A DNA stretch of 64,000 nucleotides from Labia minor (Eukaryota; Arthropoda; Insecta; Dermaptera; Spongiphoridae). The position numbers and the translations under genes were made by a program. Location: assembly GCA_963082975.1 (NCBI GenBank), contig OY720350.1, positions 21,981,875-22,045,874 on the forward strand, in the 5' to 3' direction. Under the pieces are notes generated by a model. The model did not search any database and was not told the origin of the DNA. It was given only the letters and a program-made list of their open reading frames with translations. This document shows positions 48,861-60,250 of this stretch, piece after piece; position 1 is the first letter of the stretch, and every line of letters starts with the position of its first letter.

Positions 48861-49370
48861 GTGGCGCAACCAGGATTTGATCCTGGGGGGGGGGGTTTGA
48901 CTAGCCGCTCCTATGCCCTCCCCCCCCGGGGCTCTCAAAGACAAATTTTCATTAAGATTTTTTTTTTATATTAAATATTTAAAAAAGTTTTGTAAATGAA
49001 ACACTGATTTTACAAAATCTGGCAAAAAATTTAATTTTGTATTTTATTTACTCGTATTCACAGTTTTAGAAAGAAAATATATTTTTCCAGGTATAAGTAA
49101 ATCATTTTAGCTTTCCTCATGAAATAAGGATAGCTTATACGATGATCGGAAAATTTTGAAAATTTTTGCTCCGAGATTCTTCGAGATTTCCACTTTTCAG
49201 ACGGTCCTGAATCCAAAACTGCAAAAAAAATTTTTGAACCGGCTGGTTACCGAGATTACGTCTAAACAAAATGAGATATTGTCTTGAAATTTGATATTTA
49301 GATGTTTTTTTTTTGGGAATGATGGGCGGGGATTGGATTGTTTTTGGACAAGATCGGACCATAAGTAAGG
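48861..49370. mobile_element. Truncated hAT element like 37027-39154
   Basis: It begins CAGTGGCGCAACCAGG and follows the left half of the 37027 element closely to about 49366. It then passes straight into an inverted P repeat; the right end is missing. Poly-G and poly-C runs sit near the left end. Confidence 0.8.
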
Positions 49371-49372
49371 AG

Positions 49373-49490
49373 TACCGGGACCCCGAGCCTCGGCTCGGTA
49401 CTTAAGTTAAAAAAAAATGATTTATTATTATTGGGTTTGGCTGATAATATTAATACCTGGGACACCGAGCTGTCGCTCGACTCTTTAAAA
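49373..49490 (-). repeat. Short repeat P, inverted
   Basis: GTACCGGGACCCCGAGCCTC starts the inverted copy; a second one is at 50896-50995. Confidence 0.6.
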
Positions 49491-49494
49491 AATA

Positions 49495-50145
49495 TTAATA
49501 TACAATTCTTTAATTATTTATTACAATTATTAAATGTTGCATCATTGCATCAATCTGATTAAAATGAATTGAACTTGGGTCCTCAATAATACAAACAAAC
49601 AATTTTAGCTAGCATAATAAGATTAATCCAAGTAATATCGTCTATTTCTATTCGACACTATTTTCAGTTATGAAATGAACAGTCAGTAGAGAGTGAAAAA
49701 ATTGTAATTGAACACCGCCGTTTTTTAAAATAATTAAATTATTTTATAGATTATAAAATAAAAATTATTGTATTAACATTAAAAATATTGAAATAAAAAA
49801 TAATAGTTTGATTTAATAAACTAAAATATTATAAACATTTATAATGGGAATTTCTCAGGGAGGTAGGGAGCCCAATTCATTTAACCAAACATGTTACATA
49901 AGGCAAAATAATGTCTTAACACTCCCTTTTTTAAAATTTAAAATAAAGGGAGAGAAAGAGTTTTAATTATATTCGAATAGTCGATATATTCTATATATCA
50001 GTATTTTTTTTTCTGAATTTAATACCAAGTTGATTTTCAACATTTTCTATTCTATATGCATATGAATGATTACATGTGTTAAAATTTAAACAAATTCAAA
50101 TATTCTAATTTTTAAATTTATATATAATTTAATATTATTTTTTCG
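49495..50145. other. Inverted copy of the region flanking the MULE (empty site)
   Basis: 49560-49830 is an inverted relative of 18290-18400 plus 19760-19920 without the MULE-like element, which defines that insertion's borders. No gene is present. Confidence 0.7.
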
Positions 50146-50745
50146 AGACTAATGGCAAATACAGGTGGCCCTAATCAGAGCAAGAGAAGACTCCTTAAGG
50201 TAGCGGCCCAGTCGATGATGTTATATGGATCGGAGATTTGGGCTTTACAACTATATTTTAAGTGAAAAAATGATTTCTTGGTTATATAAAAATTAAAATA
50301 TGATTCTTTATATCTTTATTATACAGAAAAGTAGGTGTGTTAATATAAAATATATACCTAGGACACCGAACTATCACTCGACCCTTTAACCAGTTTATAC
50401 AATTTATTTTTATATAGGTACTTTAAAAATTTTACAATTTTTCAATTATTTATTATAATTGTTAAATGGGATTTCTAAAAATGACCCATTAAAAATTTGT
50501 TTCCTAAAATGTTTCAAATTAATTAAAATAAATTGTATAAATGTTCATTTATAAAATCTATATATCTGTGTGTCTGTTTTTCGATTTTTTAAATTTTGAT
50601 TTTGGATTCGATTAGAGCTTAAAATGTGTAAATATAAAGTGGTCTTGGTTTTTTAAAATTCGTTTGGGAACATGGTCAAATCGGCAGTCAAAGTTGAAAA
50701 TTCCCCATATATTATAACTACTGTAATTAGTATTATTATAATGTA
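50146..50745 (-). repeat. R2 module, inverted, with longest LINE scrap
   Basis: On the plus strand 50149-50260 reads LMANTGGPNQSKRRLLKVAA, continuing MMLYGSEIWAL. This is the best preserved copy of the R1/Jockey-like reverse-transcriptase relic found in all R2 modules. Confidence 0.7.
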
Positions 50746-50895
50746 AAATTATAAAGAAAAAATGTTTAGACATTATTATAGACATTTTCATTCTGTAAAT
50801 TAAATAATTTTATTTCATTTAAATAAATATCTATTTTTAAATATTTTTTTCTCTCTACATTATTTATCTAATTATCACAATATATTAAGATCATA

Positions 50896-50995
50896 CCGGG
50901 ACCCCGAGCCTCGGCTCGGTAATTAAGTTAAAAAAAAAATAATTCATTATTATTGGGTTTGCCTGGTAATATTAATACTTGGGACACCGAGCTGA
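50896..50995 (-). repeat. Short repeat P, inverted second copy
   Basis: Same as 49373-49490; followed by the ATTGCATCAATCTGATTAAA stretch common to P flanks (3280, 15260, 19900). Confidence 0.6.
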
Positions 50996-50999
50996 TATA

Positions 51000-52540
51000 C
51001 AATTCTTTAATTATTTATTACAATTATTAAATGTTGCATCATTGCATCAATCTGATTAAAATGAATGGAACTTGCTTGGGATCCTCAATAATACATAAAT
51101 ATGTATTATTAGGTATGTTTCTAAGTGAATGAATATTTTTTTTTATTGGAAGAATGATAAATATATATCGTAATTTATAATTATAAAATATTATTAAAAT
51201 ATATATTTTTAATTTTATTTCGAAATTAAATAAACAATTTTAAATATAAAAAAAATATTAATACAATATCTTTTAAAAAAAGGCGGGAGTCAAATTTCAA
51301 TATGAATGTCATATGTCATCGATATATAAATTAATAATAAATAATATTAATAAATATTAAATTTAATAAAAGAACAATGAATAAATAAATATAAAATAGT
51401 AATTTATTAAAAAATAATTACCACGTTTTTCTTAGCTTGCTTTCTTGTTTGTTTGTTTGTTTATTTATCTGTTCGGGTCAAATCTTGCAATCGAAATTTC
51501 GACCACTTCCAGTCATCCAATCGCTCTGAACCTTTTCAGAGTAATGTATTCTGGATGACAATACAATAAAATAACACATTCGTAGCTTGCAAGTGTTTAA
51601 TTAGAGCATAATTAATGAATATAATTTTGTATGGGAAAATCAAAACAAAAAGTGTAAATATTTAAATTTGAAAAAAACCGTTAAAAACCCGTTAAAAGAA
51701 TAATATAATATGTTTAATATTTAAAATGTAAATAAATTTGAAAGAAGGTATATTAATGTTTTGTACTGTAATTTAGAAAACAAAATTTAAATTTATGATG
51801 AGTTTTAGGCAATAAAGAATTAAAATATGACAAATTTAAAAATTTCTCTTTATATTTCAATTTAAATTTATTACTTTCAGGATAATAGTATTTCATGACT
51901 ATTAAAGTCAATCAAAAAACTTAAAAGTAGTATAGGTCAAGTGAAATCGATTGCAATATATGAAGACTAAAAAGTAGAAAATAATACTTTATATAAAAAA
52001 AAAACTTTTTTAAAAAACCACGTTTTTAACGCACTAAAAAGAAGAAAATAATTTTTCTGAAACCCCATAGGTACTGACATTTCAAACAAGAGATATGATT
52101 TGAAGAAAATTTTCTATAACGTAAAACGTGGGGCGCAACTATGGCTAAAATATTCTGTATCGTATAAAAATTTATAAATAAATGTTATTAGGTACAAATT
52201 AATAGGATAAATGAATTCATATTTTAATTAGCTTCAAAAAGTAAAGCTTATAACTTATCGAAATTTTTAAAAGAGGTAAATTTAATTTATGAAAAGATTA
52301 CCTTTAGATTACTAATAATATTCACTTTTAAAAAATTCTGATAAAAAATGACATCCTAACAATATTCTGGTAAATAATATAAGAAATTTAACTTGAAGAA
52401 ATCTAAAACTAAATTTTGCTACTGCAAAACTTCTAGCAAATATTTAATATTTATGTTAATAAAATTTCTAAAGTGTAAATTGAAGATGTTTATTTAATAT
52501 TAAGGAATTAATTTTCCAAAAAAAATTTACATTAATAAAA
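51000..52540. other. AT-rich DNA with one inverted 2408-type unit
   Basis: 51110-51420 mirrors 2640-3250. From 51420 to 52540 I see no gene, no inverted ends and no repeat shared with the rest of the window, apart from a TTTG/GTTT run at 51445-51462. This is the longest unique stretch of the window outside the two genes. Confidence 0.5.
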
Positions 52541-52546
52541 GTATTC

Positions 52547-53036
52547 TGTTGGATTACTGTTAACGCCAAAATGGCCAAATGGCATTGGGCGATTGGGCGC
52601 TCCTAGCGGACAGCGAGGATAACACATCGCTCCGCCCCGGTCCGCCTACTAGACACTTCTCGTCAAGCGCTCGTCGTGTGAACACATCTTGAGTGGACAC
52701 CTTCACCTTTTAGTTATATCTCGTTACGGGCGTTCCAGTCAACCCAACTGAACCACCCCCCACTCCATTGTGTAACTATTTAGTAATAAGTAAAATATTA
52801 AGTAATTGTAATAAATTTTAGGGATATTTTTATGTTATCTCATTTGGATTAATAAATTAAATTATCTATCTGTACGTTATTCTTCTTGTGATTATCCCTC
52901 GAATTCCTAATAAGGTGGGTTTGATCGGGAATAAGCAATTCCCAATCAAATCAACATTGTATATGACCGGCGGGCCAAATGCTGAATCGGTTTTGGCCTA
53001 AACATATACAATAAAATTTGGTGACCCCGACGTGAT
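52547..53036 (+). mobile_element. LTR fossil with tRNA-Trp-type primer-binding site
   Basis: LTR of about 464 bp from TGTTGGATTACTG to CATATACA (53010), then TGGTGACCCCGACGTGAT at 53019-53036. This primer-binding site is typical of CsRn1/Kabuki-like Ty3/gypsy elements. The LTR is GC-richer in its first half than its surroundings. I recognise no gag, pol or second LTR downstream, so only the left end of an element remains. Fossil, truncated; age not estimable from one LTR. Confidence 0.7.
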
Positions 53037-53640
53037 CTTAATGTTATTTTCTTTGTTAATCACGTATTACTTGTAATAGTTATAATTACGATTGTTAATC
53101 ATATAGATATAATTAATGATAAAATTTTGTTTTCATGTTCTTATGTAAAAATAGAAAATCTCTTCTAAGAGAGATTATATTTCATTTAAATTTAAAATAA
53201 AATAGAAATATATCTATATTCATACTAATCCCCATTCATACTTATGTTAATATTGATTAAAATAGAGAATAAATTATATTTGAGCATTGGTTCAAATGTA
53301 ATTTTATATATCTATAATTACATTTAAAGTATAAGGTTTCACAAGATTTAAAATTGAATTGAAAATAAATATCAATTATAATTTTATATATCTATAATTA
53401 CATTTGAGATATATTTAAGTATTGGTTTACATATAATGTGTTTTTAATTACATTTAAAGTATAAGGTTCCATAAGATTTAAAATCGAACTGAAATTAAAT
53501 ATCAACTATAACTTCTATATATCTATAATTACATTTAAAATATATAAAGGATTAATTAGTTTTTGTCAATAATAATATAAAAGGGATTAAAATAATTTAA
53601 TTTAAGATCTAATGTTTTGATAAGCTTATGTCAAATAAAT
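53037..53640. other. AT-rich stretch with internal tandem similarity
   Basis: A block of about 115 bp around TATATCTATAATTACATTTA is repeated about three times (53290-53540). No gene. It may be leader sequence of the fossil LTR element or unrelated DNA. Confidence 0.4.
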
Positions 53641-53642
53641 TA

Positions 53643-53762
53643 TTATTTTTTTTTGTGTTTGAGTAGTGTACGCTCTGCTGCTGTTTTAGCTACTTTTTTT
53701 ATTTTGGGTACATTTTTTCCTCCTTTAGTCCCTTGTGGTTGGTCGTTATTTTTTTTCGGCAT
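53643..53762 (-). CDS. Small basic ORF, 39 residues, uncertain
   Basis: Minus-strand frame MPKKNNDQPQGTKGG, then KNVPKIKKVAKTAAERTLL and KHKKK, stop TAA. Thirteen lysines make it strongly basic, and its codon use is less AT-biased than the surroundings. The ATG context (CACTATGCC) is unremarkable. It may be a small basic protein, the first exon of something, or the start of a mobile-element protein. I do not recognise a family. Confidence 0.25.
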   Translation of the reverse strand: MPKKNNDQPQGTKGGKNVPKIKKVAKTAAERTLLKHKKK

Positions 53763-54050
53763 AGTGAAATCTGTGGAGTAAAATTATAAATGTAAAGTAT
53801 ATTGTGTCATTGTATGCTGTATGTGGTGAAAAATTTTGTTGAGAAAAGCAGTTTTAAATGCAATAATAATTTTAAATTGATTTAGTAGTGTTAAAGTAAT
53901 GTTGAGATTCGGATAAATAACGTGAATGGTCATCGACGCACATAACTGTAAGTGTTGGCGTGTGAATCGCCGACCACGTTCACACACACAATTACATGCG
54001 TCGGTATGCGTGCACGCTGTATATTTGACTTGAGAATTTTAATTATTTCA

Positions 54051-54051
<1 letters not shown>

Positions 54052-54100
<49 letters not shown>
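54052..54100. repeat. AT dinucleotide microsatellite
   Basis: About 24 AT units in a row. Around it, 53780-54400 shows no gene. Confidence 0.9.
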
Positions 54101-54103
<3 letters not shown>

Positions 54104-54397
54104 TCAATTTTTATATATGACTTACATGTATAGCAGCGATAGGTAGAAATATTTATCGATAGCTCAGAAGTAATATGCCTCTCTCACGTACTGATGCGTA
54201 AAATGTGTTGTAGTTATCTGTGATGAATCACGATTTTTAATTCATTGACCCAGTAGAGGCTGAGAAATATTATTTTTGATAATATTTTAAATTTGAATAT
54301 ACTTACATATTAACGGATCAAGGATATTATCAATAATTTCACAAAGGTCACTTTCTTAGGTCAATCAGCTTATGCGGCGTTTCTTGTTGCTGCCTAA

Positions 54398-54683
54398 TTT
54401 AAATGTGGCCTCTAATGGTAAAAAGGTCCCCCACCTCTGGTCTAGGCTATACGTACTCGCGCGCATGCGCGTCATGGACTTTGGACCTAGCGTATGAGTG
54501 GGGATTAGAACGAAAGACCGCACAAAAGGGAGACGCAGATAGCCTAAACTGTATAGCTCTCTTTCTCATTCTCACTCGTTATATATCTTTTTTCTCTCTT
54601 GCGTTACGAAATCTCAATCTCTCAATTCACTCTCCATTCTCGACCAAATGTCAGGACGCCGCTAAAGAAGTTTCACTTCAAAA
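54398..54683 (-). mobile_element. Arm of TIR element ending AAGAAGTTTCACTTC
   Basis: This is an inverted copy of 55340-55680, lacking about 70 bp near 55545-55615. Its inner end AAGAAGTTTCACTTC is the element's terminal inverted repeat. It starts with the clipped end CCACCTCTG of the hAT MITE also present at 55644. The arm directly abuts the left edge of segmental duplication B. Confidence 0.75.
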
Positions 54684-55339
54684 ATAATAAAAGTGGAGTA
54701 AATATTTATAATTATAAAAATATATAATAAAATTAATTAAATTTATTAAAACATTATATTTATCTTAATTTAATGATTATCTAAAGGAAATTTAAAATAA
54801 AACTCACAGGAATTAATAATTTTAAATAAAAATAATTATTTTTACATTGAAATAAATCAATAATTATATAGGTAAATAGTGAGGAAACAGAATTTTAATT
54901 ATATATATATACTAGGTGTATGCATATGAAACCGCCGTTTTGAGTTGTACACATACCAAAAGGAATAAAATAAAATCGTTTTAAAATAAATAATATAATA
55001 TATGAAATATCATATTAATATATGTATATTTATATTAATGATACAAATTCATAAATGTTATAAACAAATTAAATGACTGAAGAAATTTTATTTTTGAAAG
55101 GCAATCCCCTCATAATGGGCACTGAACGGAGCGGACGATATTTTTTTAACAAACAGGTTAATTTTGCATTTCATCAGCTATAAAACTTTACTATTAATTA
55201 TTCTTATTTAATTTAAAAATCAATTGTTTTTTAAATAAATTGTATCATTTATTTTTTTATTATCGAAATTGGAGTGATGATCACGAAAAATTTTTCTGAA
55301 TATTTTAATTTAAACATAGAATGTTTTTTTTTGAATTAT

Positions 55340-56405
55340 TGAAGTGAAACTTCTTTAGCGGCGTCCTGACATTTGGTCGAGAATGGAGAGAAATGTAACG
55401 TTTTGAGATTTCGTAACGCAAGAGAGAAAAAAGATATATAACGAGTGAGAATGAGAAAGAGAGCTATACAGTTTAGGCTATCTGCCTCTCCCTTTTGTGC
55501 GGTCTTTCGTTCTAATCCCCACTCATACGCTAGGTCCAAAGTCCAAGTTCCTTGAAGGGGGAATAGTTTAGGAAGCATCGTACGAGCAACAGAGAAGAGA
55601 ATATAGTATGACGCGCATGCGCGCGAGTACGTATAGCCTAGACCAGAGGTGGCCAACCCAAATGATCTTGCGGGCCACTTTGGAAATGCATCATTACTTC
55701 GCGGGCCGCATATAAAATTATACATACCCATATTAGATTTAGACCCATTGTAGATATTGTTTGGTGTGACAAATTGAAAAAATAATGAATTTTTATTATG
55801 TTTACTATTATTTTTATATATAAATATATATAATATAATAATAATGATAAAAGTGTGATGAATCTCGCGGGCCGCAAAAATGTTTACGGAGGGCCGCATG
55901 CGGCCCGCGGGCCGCGGGTTGGCCACCCCTGGCCTAGACCTTAGACGCCACACTACAGCGGAGAAAGAGAGAGCGACATATGGACTCAGTACCCAGCGAT
56001 AAAACATTCGCAATCATTAGTATATGTTGCTTTATCACGAGTCACCTGTATTGAAGGCTTGTGGATAGTAACGAATGGAGATGACTTCAGATTTTACCAT
56101 GGTCGACGAGCATCAGTCAGTATGTCTCATTTACAAGATGAATTTCGGAGACTTTCATTAAACAGACTTCAAACCGTCGATAAACAAATTATTACCAATT
56201 GAAGCACCAACCGACAATAGTACAGGCAATGTAGATATGATGATAGAGTAGATAATAATAATAATAAAGCGAATATTTGTTACGAAAATTTTATACTGTT
56301 ATATGTCTTTCGAAATGATCCCTTTCTTTTTCTCTATTTCTCTCTCACTCACACTCTCAACTAAAATTTCTCTTATTCTCTAGATTGTAAGAAGTTTCAC
56401 TTCAC
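55340..56405. mobile_element. TIR DNA element, about 1.07 kb, with nested hAT MITE
   Basis: GAAGTGAAACTTCTT at the left is inverted at the right (AAGAAGTTTCACTTC). It interrupts segmental duplication B between sequences equal to 34210 and 34250, with about 30 bases lost. No transposase frame is recognised; an open frame on the minus strand (55336-56013) crosses the MITE and is not protein-like. Superfamily unknown. Confidence 0.7.
55644..55931. mobile_element. hAT MITE, TSD GCCTAGAC, nested
   Basis: Termini CAGAGGTGGCCAACCC and GGGTTGGCCACCCCTG; GCCTAGAC duplicated at 55636-55643 and 55932-55939. Clusters of CGGGCCGC sit at both subterminal regions. Confidence 0.9.
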
Positions 56406-56573
56406 ATCTTTCAATTTTTATCAGTTGATTAAATTTTAACAAATAAATTTTAAATTTTTATTTATTATTCTAGATTATTTTGAAATGATTTAAATATATA
56501 ACAGTTAATAATTGTTTACTTTCTAATTAAGGAATTATATCTTGATTTACTATATATATACAGATTGTACGTT

Positions 56574-56723
56574 GACGGACGGACGGACGGACGGACGGAC
56601 AGACATCATGCTAAAAATACTTTTTTCTGTTAAGAAAATGCATGATTCGTGGAGATATGTAAAAATCTCCACATGTGAAATTTGGTGTGAAAACAATACC
56701 TCCCTTACTATCGTCGGTCGGTA
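56574..56723 (+). repeat. Family A 3' end
   Basis: Begins in a CGGA run (56576-56600) and ends GTCGGTCGGTAAAAA. It replaces about 1.75 kb present in copy A, consistent with a deletion between family A and flanking sequence. Confidence 0.7.
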
Positions 56724-56815
56724 AAAATAATGAAAAATTCTTATAGTAGCTTATATTATTATAATTTAAATTATGTAGAATTGCAATGTTGTTAATAGAG
56801 ACAGTTTTTACTTAC

Positions 56816-56919
56816 TTTTACATTTGGAGAATCCAGAGTAATCACACATATCCTATTGACAATTTTAGTTTTAATGTGATTTCCTGGAGCACTAGCAAAA
56901 GCTCGTAAGGGTATAGGTG
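56816..56919 (-). other. HADHA: Duplicate of HADHA exon 2
   Basis: 104-nt exon with the same AG acceptor and GT donor as 36415-36518. It encodes [18 protein letters not shown], then [16 protein letters not shown]. It differs from the other copy by one base (TTG to CTG, both Leu). The exon starts in phase 1 and ends in phase 0, so splicing both copies into one mRNA would shift the frame. Either copy alone would work with an exon 1 lying further upstream on the minus strand. Confidence 0.88.
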
Positions 56920-57083
56920 CTAAAATAAATGAAAAATGAAATAAAAGTTAAAAGCCTCTTATTTGGTATCAATTAGGGGTATCTATACACAATCTATATA
57001 TAAGATTGGATATCAATCCATTGATATCCCATTTAGCTACCATGTCTTATCAGTTTGACCAGCAGACCAAGAAATGCCTAAGG

Positions 57084-58098
57084 AATAAGCGGGAGTGTCC
57101 TCCCCTAGACTTTCCCGCATATAAATAGGTATAAAGAGTTGTGAATGAATATTTAGAATGTGTAAACTTGGTATTGATAAAGAGCCAGTTCGTATTAGTT
57201 TATTGGTGTCAAATTTGATATTTGGTAACATTTATATATATAGATATATATAGATATATATAGAATAAAGTGCTACTTCCGGTTAACTGATATTTTAAAT
57301 GTAAAAAAAAACAGATATGGATATAATATAAATATTTTTAATTTTATTTTATTTATAATATATAAGGGCTGGCTGTGACGTCATGAAGTGCTGGGTGACG
57401 TCATATAATTTTAAATTAAGAAAAAACTAAAGATGATTTTTCTCGAGGATAAAACCAATACAAAGTGCATAACACGTGCAGATATGTCCTCACGTGAAAT
57501 TTGATATGAAAATAACCCTTCACTTCCTCTCTTCGATCGGCAATACTAGCACTTCCGGTTTCCGGATTTGCACCAAAAGTTGATCAATTCATCCTACTGA
57601 TGTATTAAGTAAATATACCAAATTTCATCAAAATCCGTTGAGCCGTTCAGGCTGTACACATCTATACGGACGGACGGACAGACATCATGCTAAAAATACT
57701 TTTTTCTGTTAAGAAAATGCATGATTCGTGGAGATATGTACCTAAAAATATCCATAGGTGAAATTTGGTGTGAAAACAATACCTCCCTTACTATCGGTAA
57801 AAAAGAAACGCTACTTGTATAGGTAAAATGTCACTTCCGGTAGTCAGATCATGATGAAATTTGGTATCTCAATTTTTTTCATATTTTTAAATCTATATAC
57901 AAAATATGAAGCAAATATCTCGAAGCAAACTGGTACTTTACTTGAAAGGTAAACGCAACCAGTGTAGGTAAAGTACCACTTCCGGTGAACCGATTTTGAC
58001 GAAATTTTGATAGAAATCTACAAACTGTGAATAATATCGGTGTACCAAATTTTGAAGTCCTAGCTTGATTAGTTTTTGAGTAAATTTGCTTACAGACA

Positions 58099-58129
<31 letters not shown>

Positions 58130-58283
58130 CATACATACATACATACACACACACAGACATAATTCGAAAAATGGTATTTTCCGACTCAGGGAGGTCTAAA
58201 ACGTCAAGATCTATCGAAATCTCGAAGTCGAAATTTTTGACGATTCCAATACTTCCCTTATACGAAGTATGCGGGAAAGTAAA
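57084..58283. mobile_element. 1.2-kb insertion with ACTTTCCCGCAT inverted ends
   Basis: Present in copy B only; copy A at about 36682 is the empty site. The left end includes CTAGACTTTCCCGCATA and the right end TATGCGGGAAAGTAAA. Inside are a diverged family A copy (57287-57790) and a CATA microsatellite (58102-58148). No transposase frame seen. Confidence 0.65.
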
Positions 58284-58559
58284 AAGGGTATATATACGAT
58301 CCTCCCTACAACTCGCAGAATTTGATGAAACTTCGCCAGTTGATTCTTTGATTAATTCTAAGAAACTTTTTCCTTAGGCATTTCTTGGGAGAACTTCTAG
58401 TTTTCGAGATAAAAAGGATTAAAGATTGGATATCAATTAGATGGTTATGAATGTCGAAATGTGCAGCCATTTTTGGTTTTTTCTGTTCGGTTTGGATATA
58501 GGAAAATTATTTAATTAATTAATTTTTTAATTTTTCTATATACAATCCGAACGGAAAAA

Positions 58560-59188
58560 ATAAGTTGACCTGTGGCCAGGTCCGAACCGACCGACGGTTT
58601 GAAATAAATTAATTTCCAGGTACAGAAACAATTTCAAATAATTTTATTATATCTATTAATGTAATAAAAAACAGATATGGATATAACATAAATATTTTTA
58701 ATTTTATTTTATTTATAATATATATGTAAGACCAGGTTGTGACGTCATGAATGGTTGGATGACGTCATATAATTTTAAATTAAGAAAAAAACTAATAAAG
58801 ATGATTTTTCTCGAGCATAAAACCAATGCAAAGTGCATGATTCGTGATGATATGTAAAAAATCTCCTCATGTGAAATTTGGTGTGAAAATAACCCTTCCC
58901 TTCTTATCGTCGATCGCTAATACTACCACTTCCGGTTTCCGGATTGGTACCAAAAGTTGATCAATTCATCCCACTGATGCATTAAGTAAATATACCAAAT
59001 TTCATCAAAATCCGTTCAGCCGTTCAGGCTGTACACATCTATACGGACGGACGGACGGACTGACAGACATCATGCTAAAAATACTTTTTTCTGTTAAGAA
59101 AATGCATGATTCGTGGAGATATGTGAATATTTTTATATGTGAAATTTGGTGTGAAAACAATACCTCCCTTACTATCGTCGGTCGGTAA
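58560..59188 (+). repeat. Family A full-length copy
   Basis: Counterpart of 36963-39657 without the hAT insertion; runs AATAAGTTGACC to GTCGGTAAAAA. Confidence 0.8.
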
Positions 59189-59887
59189 AAACCGAAAATT
59201 AGTCGCGCCCTCTGCTGGTCAAACTGATAAGACATGGTAGCTAAATGGGATATTAATGGATTGATATCCAATCTTTAATCCTTTTTATCTCAAAAACTAG
59301 AAGTTCTCCCAAGAAATGCCTAAGGAAAAAGTTTCTTAGAATCAGTGGCACAACCAGGGGGGGGGGGGTTTTGGGGGTTAAAACCCCCCCCAGGAGAGAA
59401 AAAAATAATAATTGCTGTATATTCAGTGGCGCAACCAGGGGGGGTTTTGGGGGTTAAAACCCCCAGGAGAGAAAAAAAAAATAATTGCTTTATATTATGT
59501 ACTATATTTCAAATAGAAAAGAAAAAAAATTCTTAAAATATAACTTAGTGTATAATAAAAAAGTTTTTTTTTATTAATACATGTGGAAATTGATACCGAG
59601 GTCAAGGGATGTTTCGAGCTCCTCACTCCACTTCCTTATCCCTCGTTGTAAAATGTAACCGAGGGATAGCGGAAACGCAGGCCCTCACCCCCACAGGGCC
59701 TTTGGTGACGTCCAGGAGAAAGTCTCCCGCCCCCTTCTCCCACCACAACGGGTAGGGCATTTGTAAATAAACCATTTTATAGAAATTCGCAAACAAGAAG
59801 TTGCTCTATCGAGAACATTTACTCTAGACACCAATTCAACCCCTTCCACATTGCTACATACATTAATTGCTATTTTCATAAAAATTA

Positions 59888-60085
59888 TGAAGCGAAGACT
59901 AATTACAGTTTTTTTTCAAAATAAGAAAAACAAGAAAGGTAAGATTTAAAATTTTTTTTTAAATTAGTGAATTAATTCTTAAATACTTTTCCATTTAAGA
60001 ATTAGATAGTGAAGCTGGACCTTCAGAAACAACAGATTGTGTTAATAGCAATAGCGAAGAAGACAATAAAGAAATAGTTGAAAAG
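59888..60085 (+). pseudogene. hAT transposase, first two exons
   Basis: Exon 1 reads MKRRLITVFFQNKKNKK up to a GTAAGA donor at 59942. Exon 2 after TTTAAG reads ELDSEAGPSETTDCVNSNS, then EEDNKEIVEK up to GTAAAA at 60086. A short basic start followed by an acidic Ser/Glu-rich stretch is typical of ZMYM/TTF-type hAT transposases. The middle of the gene, including the zinc finger and catalytic core, is missing. Confidence 0.6.
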
Positions 60086-60119
60086 GTAAAAATTTATTTT
60101 ATTTGTTTATATATATTAA

Positions 60120-60250
60120 CCCATTTGTAGAGCCAGCGTTCCCAAATGGGAACATTTATTTTTATACACCAAAAACCCTTTCAAAAATATTTTTTTGTAA
60201 AAATATATTTTTTTCTATATTTATCTACATGATATCTGGTCACCAATGGG
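60120..60250. mobile_element. piggyBac-like MITE with TTAA duplications
   Basis: TTAA at 60116-60119 and 60251-60254 flanks a 131-bp insert with ends CCCATTTG and CAATGGG, near-perfect short inverted repeats. It is nested in the hAT element. Confidence 0.7.

Noticed and set aside
55336-56013. 225-codon minus-strand open frame
   Set aside because: It crosses an inserted hAT MITE with its target duplication, so it is a chance frame through two elements.
58102-58150. CATA repeat read as possible direct-repeat array (CRISPR-like)
   Set aside because: A simple 4-bp microsatellite without spacers, in a eukaryotic genome.
59685-59879. Minus-strand frame in the hAT element (CGGRRGRETFSWTS)
   Set aside because: GC-rich and protein-like in part, but too short and unrecognised to call a gene; probably a fragment of another element.
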